From assembly GCF_040499845.1 (NCBI RefSeq), contig NZ_CP159342.1, positions 5,518,001-5,582,000 of the forward strand: DNA of 64,000 nucleotides, given 5' to 3'. The translations under genes and the position numbers were made by a program. Of this stretch, positions 54,352 to 63,446 are shown in pieces (within the stretch, counting starts at the first letter, position 1; each line of letters opens with the position of its first letter). The notes beneath the pieces are model-generated. The model searched no databases. It had not been told where the DNA came from and saw nothing but the letters and a program-made list of their open reading frames with translations. This stretch comes from Micromonospora sp. CCTCC AA 2012012 (GTDB lineage: Bacteria; Actinomycetota; Actinomycetes; Mycobacteriales; Micromonosporaceae).

Positions 54352-55185
54352 ATGGGCGGGCGTGTGACGGGAGCGGCAGGGGCGCTGGCCGACGAGGTGC
54401 CGGGGTGGGTCACGCTGCTGCGGGCACCGAACCCGGGGCCGATGACCCTCGACGGCACCAACACCTGGGTGCTGCGGACGGCCCCCGGTGCGCCGGCCGT
54501 GGTGGTCGATCCGGGGCCGGCGCACGAGGAACACCTGGCCGCGATCGCGGCGCACGGGCCGGTCGGACTGGTCCTGATCACCCACGGCCATCCCGACCAC
54601 ACCGAGGGCTCCGCCCGCCTGCACGAGCTGCTCGGCGGGACGCCGGTGCTCGCCGTCGACCCCGCGCACTCCGTCGGCGCCGGGCCGCTGACCGCGGACA
54701 CCCCGCTCGACGCCGCCGGTCTCGACCTCCGGCTGGTGAACACCCCCGGCCACACCGCCGACTCGGTCTGCTTCCTGGTCGGGCACGGCGACGAGCGGGT
54801 GGTGCTCACCGGGGACACCATCCTCGGCCGGGGCACCACCGTCGTCGCCCATCCGGACGGCCACCTCGGTGACTACCTGACCAGCCTGGAGCTGCTCTCG
54901 GCGTACCGGGGGATCCCGGCGCTGCCGGGGCACGGCCCGGCGCTGGCCGACTGCGGCGCGGCGGCCGACTTCTATCTCGCCCACCGCCGGGCCCGGCTCG
55001 ACCAGGTCCGGCAGGTGGTCGCCGAGGGTGTCACCGACGCGCCCGACGTGGTCGCCCGGATCTATGCCGACGTGGACCGGTCCCTCTGGTGGGCGGCCGA
55101 GATGTCGGTCCGGGCGCAGCTCGCCCATCTCGGCGTCGACGAGCGGGAATCCGGCCCCGGGGCCGGCGGGTTGGAGCAGGCGTGA
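54352..55185 (+). CDS. metallo-beta-lactamase-fold hydrolase (Rv3677c-like)
   Basis: The 277-residue protein has the metal-binding motif LITHGHPDHTEG (HxHxDH) near residue 80, GHTADSVCFL near 140, LTGDTILGRGT, and GHGPAL near 195. The C-terminal helical part (HRRARLDQVRQVV) matches LACTB2-type proteins that act as single-stranded RNA nucleases in animals; the substrate here is unknown. ATG 54352 is used, GTG 54364 is an alternative. Its stop overlaps the cyclase start. Confidence 0.9.
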   Translation: MGGRVTGAAGALADEVPGWVTLLRAPNPGPMTLDGTNTWVLRTAPGAPAVVVDPGPAHEEHLAAIAAHGPVGLVLITHGHPDHTEGSARLHELLGGTPVLAVDPAHSVGAGPLTADTPLDAAGLDLRLVNTPGHTADSVCFLVGHGDERVVLTGDTILGRGTTVVAHPDGHLGDYLTSLELLSAYRGIPALPGHGPALADCGAAADFYLAHRRARLDQVRQVVAEGVTDAPDVVARIYADVDRSLWWAAEMSVRAQLAHLGVDERESGPGAGGLEQA

Positions 55186-58100
55186 CCTGCCCGGTCTGCG
55201 GAACCGTCGCCGTCCCCGGCGCGCGGTTCTGCCACAACTGCGGCGCGGCCCTGCCGGCCGCCGCCACCCTGCCCGCCGCCGAGCGGCGGGTGGTCACCGT
55301 GCTCTTCGGCGACCTCTCCGACTTCACCTCCTGGTCGGAGGACCTCGACCCGGAACGGGTCGGCGCGGTCACCGACCGGGTGCTCGCCGCCCTCGCCGGC
55401 GCCGTGAAGACCTTCGGCGGGCACGTCGACAAGCTCACCGGCGACGGGATCATGGCGGTCTTCGGTGCGCCGGTCGCGCACGAGGACGACGCGGAACGCG
55501 CCGTCCGGGCCGCGCTGTCCATGCAGCGGGCGGTCCGCCGGGTGCTCGACGACGAGCGGGGCGGCGGCGCGCCGCTCGGCCTGCGGGTCGGCCTCAACAC
55601 CGGCGACGTGATCGCCGGCATCCAGGCCGCCATCGAGTACACGGTCATCGGCGACACGGTGAACACCGCCGCCCGGCTCGCCGACGCCGCCGCCGTCGGC
55701 GCCGTCTACGCCGGGGCGCGCACCTCCGCCGCCACCCGGCACGTGGCCTCCTGGCGGGCGCTGCGTCCGCTGCGACTCAAGGGCAAGCGCGAGCCGGTCG
55801 AGGCGTACGAGCTGCTGGGTCTGCTGGACGCGCCGGGCACCCGCTCCGGGCTCGGCGACGAGGCGCCCTACGTGGGCCGGGAGACCGAGATCGGGCGGGT
55901 CGCCGGCCGGCTCGCCGAGGTGATCGACCGGGGCGAGCCCCGGGTGCTGCTGATGACCGCCGAGGCGGGGATCGGCAAGTCCCGCTTCGCCGCCGAGGTG
56001 GAGCGCCTCGCCGCCGGCTACGACGTGGGTGCCGGCCGGTACGCCGCACACACCGGCGCCCGGGTGCTCTCCGTACGCTGCGCGGCGTTCGGTGAACGCC
56101 GCCGCCTCGCCCCCCTCGCCGACCTGGTCCGGGCGGCGGTCGGCCTGCCCAACGACGCCGCCACCGCGCTGACCCGACCGGCCGTGGAGGAGCGGCTGCG
56201 CCGGCTCGGCCAGCGCCTCGGCCGGCTCCCCGGCGACCTGCCGCCGCTCGCCACCGACCAGCTCCTGGCCCTGCTCGGGTACGCCGAACTCCCCGCCGCC
56301 GCCGAGAACGGCGAGTGGAACGTGGCCGCCCCGCCGCCGGACGCCGAGGCGGTGCCGAACGCGGTGGCCGAGCTGCTCAGCGCGCTCGCCGTGGAGGCGC
56401 CACTGGTCATCGTCGTGGACGACCTGCACGACGCGACCGCCGAGACCGTCAAGGCGCTCGCCCTGACGCTCAACCGGCTCAGCGGCCCGGTGCTGGTGCT
56501 GCTGCTCGGCCGCCCCGAGCTGGTGCGTACGGCGGGCGCGCTGACCCGGCTCGCGGACGCCGAGGTGCACGCGCTGCCGCCGCTGCGCGGCGCGGACGCC
56601 GCCCGGCTGCTCACCAGCTATCTGGGCGGCGGTCGACTGCCGCAGGCCGACGCCGATCGGCTGCTCGCCACCGCTCAGGGCAACCCGTTCTATCTCGCCG
56701 AACTGGTCACCCTGCTGATGGAGCGCGGGGCGCTGACCGCCGGCCCGGGTCGGGGTGCCGACGTCGGCTGGCGGCTGGTGCCCGGCTCGCTGGGCAGCCG
56801 GCTGCTCTCCCGGGACCTGGCCGCCGTGCTCGCGGCGCGGATCGACGCGCTGCCGGTGGACGCCCGTTCGGTGCTGCGGGACGCCGCCGTGGTCGGCGAC
56901 ACCGTGCCGGCGGGCGCACTGGAGGCGCTCCGCGACCAACGTGCCGGGCGGGACGGCCGGCCGGGGGCGGTGGTCGCGGTCGAGCTGGACCGGGCCGTGG
57001 AGGAGCTGCTGCAACGTCGGATGCTGCACCGCACCCGCACCGGGTACGCCTTCGCCACCCCGCTGATGCGGGAGGCGGCGTACGCCGGGGTGAGCAAGGC
57101 CGAGCTGGCCGAGCGGCACGCCGCCCTGGCCCGCTGGGCCGCGCCGGAGAGCGTCGACGCGGGCACCGTCGGCGGCTTCACCGAGACGGCCCGGGACGAC
57201 TTCGTCGCCGAGCACGTCGAGCGGGCCGCCGCCCTCGCCGACGCGGTGAAGCTCCGCCCGGACGCGCCGGCCCGCGCGGTCGCCCCGCTCGGCGTCGCTG
57301 CCCTCGGCCGGGCCGCCCGCCGCTCGATGCGCGCCGGGGAGCCGGCCCTGGCCGTCGAGTACGCCGAACGCGCGGCCGAGCTGGCCCGCGACGGCGTACC
57401 GCCGGCCGACCGGGTGGTGCACGCGCGGGCGCTGCTGCAGATCGGCCGCCCGGCCGACGCGCTCGCCTCCGCCGAGAAGATCGCCGCCAACGCCGGTGAC
57501 GCCGCCACCCGGGTCAGTGCCCTGCTGCTCGCCGGGCAGGCCCACCAGACCCTCGGCGACCAGGCGCGGGCGGAACGCTGCTGGCAGGAGGCGTTGCAGG
57601 TGGCCACCGACGGTGAGCTGCCCACGCTGCGGGCCTCGGCGATGCGCCGGCTCGGGATGGCCGACTTCATCGCCGGCCGGCTGGGTCAGGCGAGCAGCCG
57701 GCTCGCCGCCTCCTATCAGGTCAGCCTCTCGGCGAAGGACCCGCGCGGGCAGGCCTGGTCGTTGCAGAACCTGGCCTGGGTGACCACCACCCGGGGCGAC
57801 TTCGCCGGCACCGACGCGGTGCTGGGCCGGGCCGCCCGGCTCTTCGCCGAGCTGAAGGACCCGTACGGGCGGGCCTGGCTGCGCGGCACCACGGCGTTCG
57901 CCCGGCTGCTCGCCGGCCGGCTGAAGGAGGCCTGCCGGATGGCGAAGGTCTTCCTCCCGTTCGGCGAGCGGGTCGGCGAGGCGTGGGCGGTGGGCACGCT
58001 GCGGGCGGTCGAGGCGTACGCCACCGCCGAACTGGGCGAGCTGGCCGAGGCGGACCGGGGGGCGCGCCAGGCGTACCGGGAGTTCGCCGAGGTCTCCGAC

Positions 58101-58754
58101 GACTGGGGGCAGGGCTTCGCCCTGGTGGTGCGGGGGGTGGTGGCGCGCGGGCTGGGCGAGCCGGAGCACGCCGCCGACCTGCTCACCGACGCCCTCGGGT
58201 TCGCCGAGCGGACGTCCCACCCGCTGCTGACCGGGATGGCCGGCACGTTGCGCGGTTTCGTGGCGCTGGACATGGGCGACTGCGACACCGCCGAGCGGGA
58301 CGCCCGCGCGGTGCTGACCACCGTCGAGCCGCACAACCCGCAGGCCCCGGCGCAGGTGGCACCCCGGGTGCTGCTCGCCATGGCCCGGCTCGCCGCCGGT
58401 GACGCGGCGACCGCGGTGGGGCTGCTGGCCCCGGTCGCCACCACCGCCGCGAACACCCCGTCGCTGCTCTTCTCCCGCCGCCAGACGATGGCCCGGTACG
58501 CGTCCGCGCTGCTCGCCCACGGCCGGCCGGAGCAGGCGCTGGACTGGGCGCAACGGGCGGTCGCCGCCCCCGCCGAGGACGTTCGCAGCCAGGTGATCGC
58601 GGCCATGGTGCTGGCCGAGACGCTGGCCGCCTGTGGCCGTCCCGTCGAGGCGCTGGCCAGCGCGGACGAGGCGGTCCGCCTGGCGTACGCGACGGAGCAG
58701 CGCAGCGAGCGGGCCGTCGCCGACGCGCTCCGTGCCGGTCTCGCGCACCCCTGA
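55182..58754 (+). CDS. class III adenylate/guanylate cyclase fused to an AAA-type ATPase and TPR region
   Basis: GTG 55182 lies within the upstream stop; 1190 residues. An N-terminal zinc ribbon (CPVCG...CHNCGAALP) is at residues 3-23. The cyclase domain (about 30-200) has both metal-binding Asp (FGDLSDFTSW and GDGIMAVFGAP), and DTVNTAARL with the transition-state Asn and Arg, so it should be active. A STAND/AAA module follows with Walker A AEAGIGKSRF near 262 and VIVVDDLHDATAET near 411. Residues about 730-1190 are helical TPR-like repeats. It resembles the cyclase-ATPase proteins of mycobacteria (e.g. the Rv1358 group) but has no LuxR domain. The signal sensed by ATPase/TPR part is unknown. 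Confidence 0.92.
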   Translation: MTCPVCGTVAVPGARFCHNCGAALPAAATLPAAERRVVTVLFGDLSDFTSWSEDLDPERVGAVTDRVLAALAGAVKTFGGHVDKLTGDGIMAVFGAPVAHEDDAERAVRAALSMQRAVRRVLDDERGGGAPLGLRVGLNTGDVIAGIQAAIEYTVIGDTVNTAARLADAAAVGAVYAGARTSAATRHVASWRALRPLRLKGKREPVEAYELLGLLDAPGTRSGLGDEAPYVGRETEIGRVAGRLAEVIDRGEPRVLLMTAEAGIGKSRFAAEVERLAAGYDVGAGRYAAHTGARVLSVRCAAFGERRRLAPLADLVRAAVGLPNDAATALTRPAVEERLRRLGQRLGRLPGDLPPLATDQLLALLGYAELPAAAENGEWNVAAPPPDAEAVPNAVAELLSALAVEAPLVIVVDDLHDATAETVKALALTLNRLSGPVLVLLLGRPELVRTAGALTRLADAEVHALPPLRGADAARLLTSYLGGGRLPQADADRLLATAQGNPFYLAELVTLLMERGALTAGPGRGADVGWRLVPGSLGSRLLSRDLAAVLAARIDALPVDARSVLRDAAVVGDTVPAGALEALRDQRAGRDGRPGAVVAVELDRAVEELLQRRMLHRTRTGYAFATPLMREAAYAGVSKAELAERHAALARWAAPESVDAGTVGGFTETARDDFVAEHVERAAALADAVKLRPDAPARAVAPLGVAALGRAARRSMRAGEPALAVEYAERAAELARDGVPPADRVVHARALLQIGRPADALASAEKIAANAGDAATRVSALLLAGQAHQTLGDQARAERCWQEALQVATDGELPTLRASAMRRLGMADFIAGRLGQASSRLAASYQVSLSAKDPRGQAWSLQNLAWVTTTRGDFAGTDAVLGRAARLFAELKDPYGRAWLRGTTAFARLLAGRLKEACRMAKVFLPFGERVGEAWAVGTLRAVEAYATAELGELAEADRGARQAYREFAEVSDDWGQGFALVVRGVVARGLGEPEHAADLLTDALGFAERTSHPLLTGMAGTLRGFVALDMGDCDTAERDARAVLTTVEPHNPQAPAQVAPRVLLAMARLAAGDAATAVGLLAPVATTAANTPSLLFSRRQTMARYASALLAHGRPEQALDWAQRAVAAPAEDVRSQVIAAMVLAETLAACGRPVEALASADEAVRLAYATEQRSERAVADALRAGLAHP

Positions 58755-58877
58755 TCCCCGGCCCGGTGCCGTCAGGTCTGGCGGTTCCGGGGATGTGGGC
58801 GTCGGAGGTGACGGCTAGCGTGTGGGCTGAGGTGAGGGGAGGCCGTCCGTCGGGACGGCTCGGGTGGGGGAGGACGA

Positions 58878-59369
58878 ATGAGGCTGCCGCGCTCCGGCGC
58901 CGGCTGGACGATGGCCGTCTTCGGCGTCCTGGCGTTGCTGCTGGGGGCGCTCGGGCTGATCTGGCCGGAGGCGCAGCTGCGGCTGCTCGGCTTCGAGGTG
59001 CCGGCCCGCCGCGCCGCCGGGGACTACACCGGCACGTTCCTCACCGCGTCCTCGATGGCCTCGTTCAACATGGGCGTCTACTACCTGCTCTCCGCGGCGA
59101 CGGAGTGGCGGTCGTTCTACCGTTTCACGGTGGTGTTCCGGCTGGTCACCTTCACCGTCTTCAGCATCGCGGTGCTCTCCGACATCGCCCCGGACCGGTT
59201 CTTCGGGGTGGCCGCGTGGGAGGGGCTGGGCGCGGTCGCCACGGCGGTCGCCCTCCGCTGGGACGCCCGGCACGCCGCGTCGACGACACCCGACGCCGGC
59301 CCGTCGGCCGGACCGGTCGGGGTGGACGATGCCGCAGGTGGCGCCGCGATGGCTGATCCGGCCCGCTGA
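58878..59369 (+). CDS. four-helix membrane protein of unknown function
   Basis: The 163-residue product has hydrophobic segments at about residues 13-33 (MAVFGVLALLLGALGLIW), 55-75, 83-105 and 110-130, and a hydrophilic C-terminal tail. Some actinobacterial relatives occur next to regulators. A GGGGGAGGACGA lies just upstream of ATG 58878. It is probably co-transcribed with the kinase gene 30 bp downstream. Confidence 0.75.
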   Translation: MRLPRSGAGWTMAVFGVLALLLGALGLIWPEAQLRLLGFEVPARRAAGDYTGTFLTASSMASFNMGVYYLLSAATEWRSFYRFTVVFRLVTFTVFSIAVLSDIAPDRFFGVAAWEGLGAVATAVALRWDARHAASTTPDAGPSAGPVGVDDAAGGAAMADPAR

Positions 59370-59399
59370 GCCGACGGTGCAGACGGGTATTTTCGAGTC

Positions 59400-60932
59400 G
59401 TGACCGACACCCCGCCCGGCGCCCTGCGGTTGCCCATCGTGCCCGGTCTGACCGATCTGGAGGTCTTCGCCCGGGGCGGCTACGCCACCGTCTACCGGGC
59501 CACCCAGATCTCCGTCGGGCGGGAGGTCGCGGTCAAGGTCGAGAACCGCACCCTGGACAGTGAACGGGACCAGGCCCGGTTCCTGCGCGAGGCGCGGGCG
59601 GCCGGCAAGATGTCGTCCCACCCGCACGTGGTGGACCTCTTCGACGTCGGGGTCACCGTCGACCAGCACCCCTATCTGATCATGGAGCTCTGCGACGGCT
59701 CGTACGCCGAGCGGATGCGCACCTCGCCGCTGGGCCCGGCGGAGGCCCGCGACCTGGGCGTCAAGATCGCCGACGCGCTGGCCCACTCGCACGCGGCCGG
59801 GGTGCTGCACCGGGACGTGAAGCCGGCGAACATCCTCCACTCGCACTTCAACCCGGCGGTGCTGGCCGACTTCGGGCTGGCGGTGCTGGCCGAGGTGCGG
59901 GACGCCTCGGTGACCCTGGAGGTGCTCACCCCGGCGTACGCGCCGCCGGAGATGTTCAGCCACAGCCCGCCGTCGCCCGCGGTCGACGTCTACGCCCTCT
60001 GCGCCACCCTCTACGCGGTGATGCACGGCCGGCCGCCGCGCTGGCAGTCGGAGCGCAGTCCCAGCCTGGTGACCGTGCTGGAGATGTTCCACCAGCCGAT
60101 CCCCGGGCTGCCCGGCGTGCCGGAGGAGCTGATCGACGTGCTCCGCGCCGGGATGTCCAACGACCCGGGCGAACGGCCGTCCGCCGTGGAGCTGCGCGGG
60201 CTGCTCGCCGCGCTCCCGCTGGACCCGGGGCCGGCCCCGGTCAGCGGCGCGCCCGTCTCCGGCGACCCGGTCAGCGGGGGGCCGACCTGGGGGGAGAGCA
60301 CCACCGGCCCGTACGGCTGGGCGGGTCAGCCGGGGCCGCGCCCGCCGGTCGACGACGGCCATCCCACCGTGGCGACTCCGCAGCGTCGCTGGCGGCGGCG
60401 CTGGTTCCTGGGTGGTGCCGGTGTGCTGGCGCTCGCCGCCTCGGCGAGCGCCGGGGCGTGGCTGGCCGGCGGTGCGCCGCAGGTGGTGTCGCCGACGCCG
60501 GTGGCCAGCGCGATCGTCGACCCGATCGGGCCGCGGGCGCTGTCGGGCTGCTCGGCCGACGGTGACCTGATCCTGCCGGCGGGCGGGCACTGCGTGCCCG
60601 AGCTGGAGTGCTTCGGGCCGGTGCGGCTACGCCGCGACCACGCGGAGGCGACGCGGATCTCCTGCGACGGCCGGCACACCTGGGAGACGTACGCCGAGGG
60701 CGAGCTGCCGGTGGCGCTGGTCGGCGCGGGGCACACCCGGGTCAGTGCCGATCCGACCGTGCGGACGCTCTGCAACGTCCGCACGTTCCGGCTCACCAGC
60801 GGCATCCGTCAGGCGACCGGCTGGAACCTGGAGGTGCTGCCGCCGTCGGGGACGGATGCCGACCGCACCTACCGTTGCCTGGCGGGGCGGGGCGTGGACG
60901 CGCTCGCCGCGCCGACCCTCACCGGTCGCTGA
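59400..60932 (+). CDS. Hanks-type serine/threonine protein kinase
   Basis: The 510-residue transmembrane kinase has the Gly-rich loop GGYATVYRA at residues 22-30, the ATP-binding Lys in EVAVKVE, catalytic loop HRDVKPANILH near 137, DFG in LADFGLAV near 158, and APPEM for APE. A Pro/Gly-rich juxtamembrane region leads to a helix (FLGGAGVLALAASASAGAWLAGG) near residue 340, and an external domain with four Cys (SGCSADG, HCVPELECFG, ..CDGRHTW). It lacks PASTA repeats. The substrate is unknown. Its 3' end overlaps a convergent gene by 14 bp. Confidence 0.93.
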   Translation: MTDTPPGALRLPIVPGLTDLEVFARGGYATVYRATQISVGREVAVKVENRTLDSERDQARFLREARAAGKMSSHPHVVDLFDVGVTVDQHPYLIMELCDGSYAERMRTSPLGPAEARDLGVKIADALAHSHAAGVLHRDVKPANILHSHFNPAVLADFGLAVLAEVRDASVTLEVLTPAYAPPEMFSHSPPSPAVDVYALCATLYAVMHGRPPRWQSERSPSLVTVLEMFHQPIPGLPGVPEELIDVLRAGMSNDPGERPSAVELRGLLAALPLDPGPAPVSGAPVSGDPVSGGPTWGESTTGPYGWAGQPGPRPPVDDGHPTVATPQRRWRRRWFLGGAGVLALAASASAGAWLAGGAPQVVSPTPVASAIVDPIGPRALSGCSADGDLILPAGGHCVPELECFGPVRLRRDHAEATRISCDGRHTWETYAEGELPVALVGAGHTRVSADPTVRTLCNVRTFRLTSGIRQATGWNLEVLPPSGTDADRTYRCLAGRGVDALAAPTLTGR

Positions 60933-61305
60933 CGCCGTTCACCGACCGCCAGTCCTGGACCTGCCGCGGGTCGAGCGTCTCCAGCGTGTCCGCGTCGAGT
61001 CCGCGCCCGCGTCGGTCGCGCACCGCACGGGGGTCCAGCGCCTCCAGCGTGTCGGCGTCCACTCCGTAGTCGGCGGGGATCGGCTGGCCGGGTGGGTTGG
61101 CCGGGGTCGGCGTGGTGCGGGGGTTCTCCCGGGCCGCGGTCACGGCCACGCCCGCCGTCATGGTGAGCAGCACGAGGACGAGGGCCAGCACCACTGCCAG
61201 GATTCCCGCCGGCCGCCAGATCAGCAGCGTCACCAGCAGGGTGGCCGCGGCCAGTGTCGCGGCGGCGGCCCGGAAGCGCGCGTCGGGCTTGGGGAACGAG
61301 CTCAC
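60919..61305 (-). CDS. small two-helix membrane protein with duplicated LDP motif
   Basis: The 128-residue protein has two transmembrane segments (about 13-31 and 34-57), then a Pro-rich linker, then a duplicated motif VDADTLEALDPRAV / LDADTLETLDPRQV about 19 residues apart in the C-terminal tail. GTG 61305 starts MSSFPKPD. No family is recognised. Its last codons overlap the end of the kinase gene, tail to tail. Confidence 0.7.
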   Translation of the reverse strand: MSSFPKPDARFRAAAATLAAATLLVTLLIWRPAGILAVVLALVLVLLTMTAGVAVTAARENPRTTPTPANPPGQPIPADYGVDADTLEALDPRAVRDRRGRGLDADTLETLDPRQVQDWRSVNGVSDR

Positions 61306-61544
61306 CCGACAAGCATGGCGTAGGTCACCGCGCTGTCAACCGCCGGACCTGACGGGGGTCCGACACCTGCCCGCACGCTCGGAAAGAGCCTGAGAAGCGT
61401 CGATCATGAAAATTTCGTTACATCGATCGGCAATTTGTCGCTTTGGCGGGCGTTTGGCGACCCGGTTTCCTGGCCCGCGGTCCCTAGAGTGACGGAGGTC
61501 GAGGTCTCCTCGACGTACCCCGTTCCCCACCGGAAGGCATCCAC

Positions 61545-63335
61545 ATGCCACGTTCACTCCGGTCCCTGGCCGCAACAGGGATCGCCGGTATCGTCCTGGC
61601 CGGATCGGCGGTCACGCCCGCCGTCGCGGCGCCGACCCTCGCCGGCCCGGCGCAACCGTCCACCTCGGACCGGACCAGCCCGGTCGAGGCCCGGCGCGTC
61701 GACAGCGTGCCGACCCCCAAGCTCGACTGGTACGGCTGCTACGACTACGCCGAGTGCGCCACCGTCCGGCTGCCGCTCGACTACGACAACCCGAAGGGCG
61801 CCACCACCGAGGTGGCGGTGCTCCGGGTCCGGGCCCGCGACCAGCGGCACCGGATCGGCAGCCTCTTCGTGAACCCGGGCGGCCCGGGCGGCTCCGGCAC
61901 CGACATCGCCCTCGCCGCGCCGTACTTCCTCGGCGACGACCTGCTGGACCGGTTCGACATCGTCGGTGTCGACCCGCGCGGCATCGCCGCCAGCGACAAC
62001 GTGAAGTGCTTCCCGACGGTGAAGGAGCAGACCAAGGCGTACGCCGGGCTGAACGTCGCCTTCCCGTGGACGAAGGCCGAGGAGAAGGCGTACGTCGCGT
62101 CGTCGAAGGCGGTGGGCCGGGCCTGCTCGACCAGCGGCAAGCCGCTGACCGGGGCGGCCTCCACCGCCGAGGTGGCCCGCGACATGGACGTGCTGCGCCG
62201 CGCGGTCGGTGACCCGAAGCTCAGCTACCTCGGCTTCAGCTACGGCACCGCGCTCGGCCAGTACTACGCCAACATGTTCCCGGACCGGGTCCGCGCCCTC
62301 GTCGTCGACGGCGTGCTCAACCCGAACGCCTGGGTCGGCCAGGGGCGGGCCCGCAACCAGCTCCAGGAGACCCGGCTGCGCAGCGCGGACGGCGCGTACA
62401 AGGCGCTGCACGAGATCCTGGTGCGCTGCGCCGAGGCCGGCACCGAGAAGTGCTCCCTGGCCGCCGGTGACCCGGTCGCCACGTACGAGCTGGTCGCGAA
62501 GCGGCTGCGGAAGAAGACGCTCGTGGTGGACGACCCCGACCTGGGGCAGTTCACCGTCAGCTACGCCGACTTCGTCGGCGCCACCCTGGGCGCGCTCTAC
62601 GACCCGTACGGCTGGCAGCAGGTCGTCGGGCTCACCGAGGAACTGCTGGTGCTGACCGACCCGGCCGCCGCGTCGGCGGACCGGGCGAAGGCGCGTACCG
62701 CCGTCGCGCAGCGCGCCGCGAAGGCCCGGCAGCAGCGCGGCTACGACTTCCCGTACGACAACGGGCTGGAGACCTTCCTGGCGGTGGACTGCACCGACGG
62801 CTTCCACCCGAAGGACGCGGCGGCCTGGCCGGCGCTGGTCGCCCGGGAGGACAAGCGGGCCCCGTACTTCGGTCGGGCCTGGGCCTGGGGCACCGCGCCC
62901 TGTGCCCGGAACACCTGGACCGTGCGGGACGAGGACGCCTACCTGGGCCCGTTCAACCGGCGGACCAGCGCCCCAGTGCTGGTGGTCGGCAACTACTGGG
63001 ACCCGGCGACCAACTACCAGGGTGCGGTCGGCTCGGCGGCGCTGCTGCCGAACAGCCGCCTGATCAGCAGCGACAGCTGGGGGCACACCGCGTACGGCAC
63101 CTCGGCCTGCGTGACCGGGGCCGTGGACGCGTACCTGCTGAGGGGGGTGCTGCCGGCGAAGGGCATCCGGTGCGTCGGTGACGCGCAGCCGTTCGTGGAG
63201 GAGCCCGCCACCGCGCGGGCGGAGGCGTCCAAGAGCGCCCTGGCCCGGGCCGGTGAACCGCGCCGGGGCGAGCCGAAGCGGCTGCCGCCCGTGGTCGCCC
63301 CGCTCCCGGTGACCGGCACGCTGACCGTCCGCTGA
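61545..63335 (+). CDS. secreted alpha/beta-hydrolase (tripeptidyl aminopeptidase-like)
   Basis: The 596-residue exported enzyme has a signal peptide (RSLAATGIAGIVLAGSAVTPAVAAP). The alpha/beta domain has GCYDYAECATVRLPLDYDNP, SLFVNPGGPGGSGTD for the oxyanion region, the nucleophile in LSYLGFSYGTALGQYY near residue 227, and TAP-like C-terminal domain (PVLVVGNYWDPATNYQGA with the catalytic Asp and DSWGHTAYG with the His). It resembles Streptomyces tripeptidyl aminopeptidases (S33 family), which release tripeptides outside the cell. ATG 61545 has GGAAGGC upstream. A 16-bp stem terminator follows. Confidence 0.92.
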   Translation: MPRSLRSLAATGIAGIVLAGSAVTPAVAAPTLAGPAQPSTSDRTSPVEARRVDSVPTPKLDWYGCYDYAECATVRLPLDYDNPKGATTEVAVLRVRARDQRHRIGSLFVNPGGPGGSGTDIALAAPYFLGDDLLDRFDIVGVDPRGIAASDNVKCFPTVKEQTKAYAGLNVAFPWTKAEEKAYVASSKAVGRACSTSGKPLTGAASTAEVARDMDVLRRAVGDPKLSYLGFSYGTALGQYYANMFPDRVRALVVDGVLNPNAWVGQGRARNQLQETRLRSADGAYKALHEILVRCAEAGTEKCSLAAGDPVATYELVAKRLRKKTLVVDDPDLGQFTVSYADFVGATLGALYDPYGWQQVVGLTEELLVLTDPAAASADRAKARTAVAQRAAKARQQRGYDFPYDNGLETFLAVDCTDGFHPKDAAAWPALVAREDKRAPYFGRAWAWGTAPCARNTWTVRDEDAYLGPFNRRTSAPVLVVGNYWDPATNYQGAVGSAALLPNSRLISSDSWGHTAYGTSACVTGAVDAYLLRGVLPAKGIRCVGDAQPFVEEPATARAEASKSALARAGEPRRGEPKRLPPVVAPLPVTGTLTVR

Positions 63336-63343
63336 CGGACCCC

Positions 63344-63380
63344 GGGGTACGGCGGGCGATCGGGTCGCCCGCCGTACCCC
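63344..63380. terminator. bidirectional terminator after the aminopeptidase gene
   Basis: A perfect 16-bp stem (63344-63359 and 63365-63380) with a 5-nt loop is followed by TTGCC. Confidence 0.85.
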
Positions 63381-63446
63381 TTGCCGAGTCGGATGAGGTT
63401 CGTGACCTCCTCGGCGGTGTCCACCGGCCGGCGTGGACCGAGGGCG

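Noticed and set aside
55062..58748. 1228-codon minus-strand frame opposite the cyclase gene
   Set aside because: It is Gly/Arg/Pro-rich with no domain, and the plus strand has a clearly recognisable multidomain protein.
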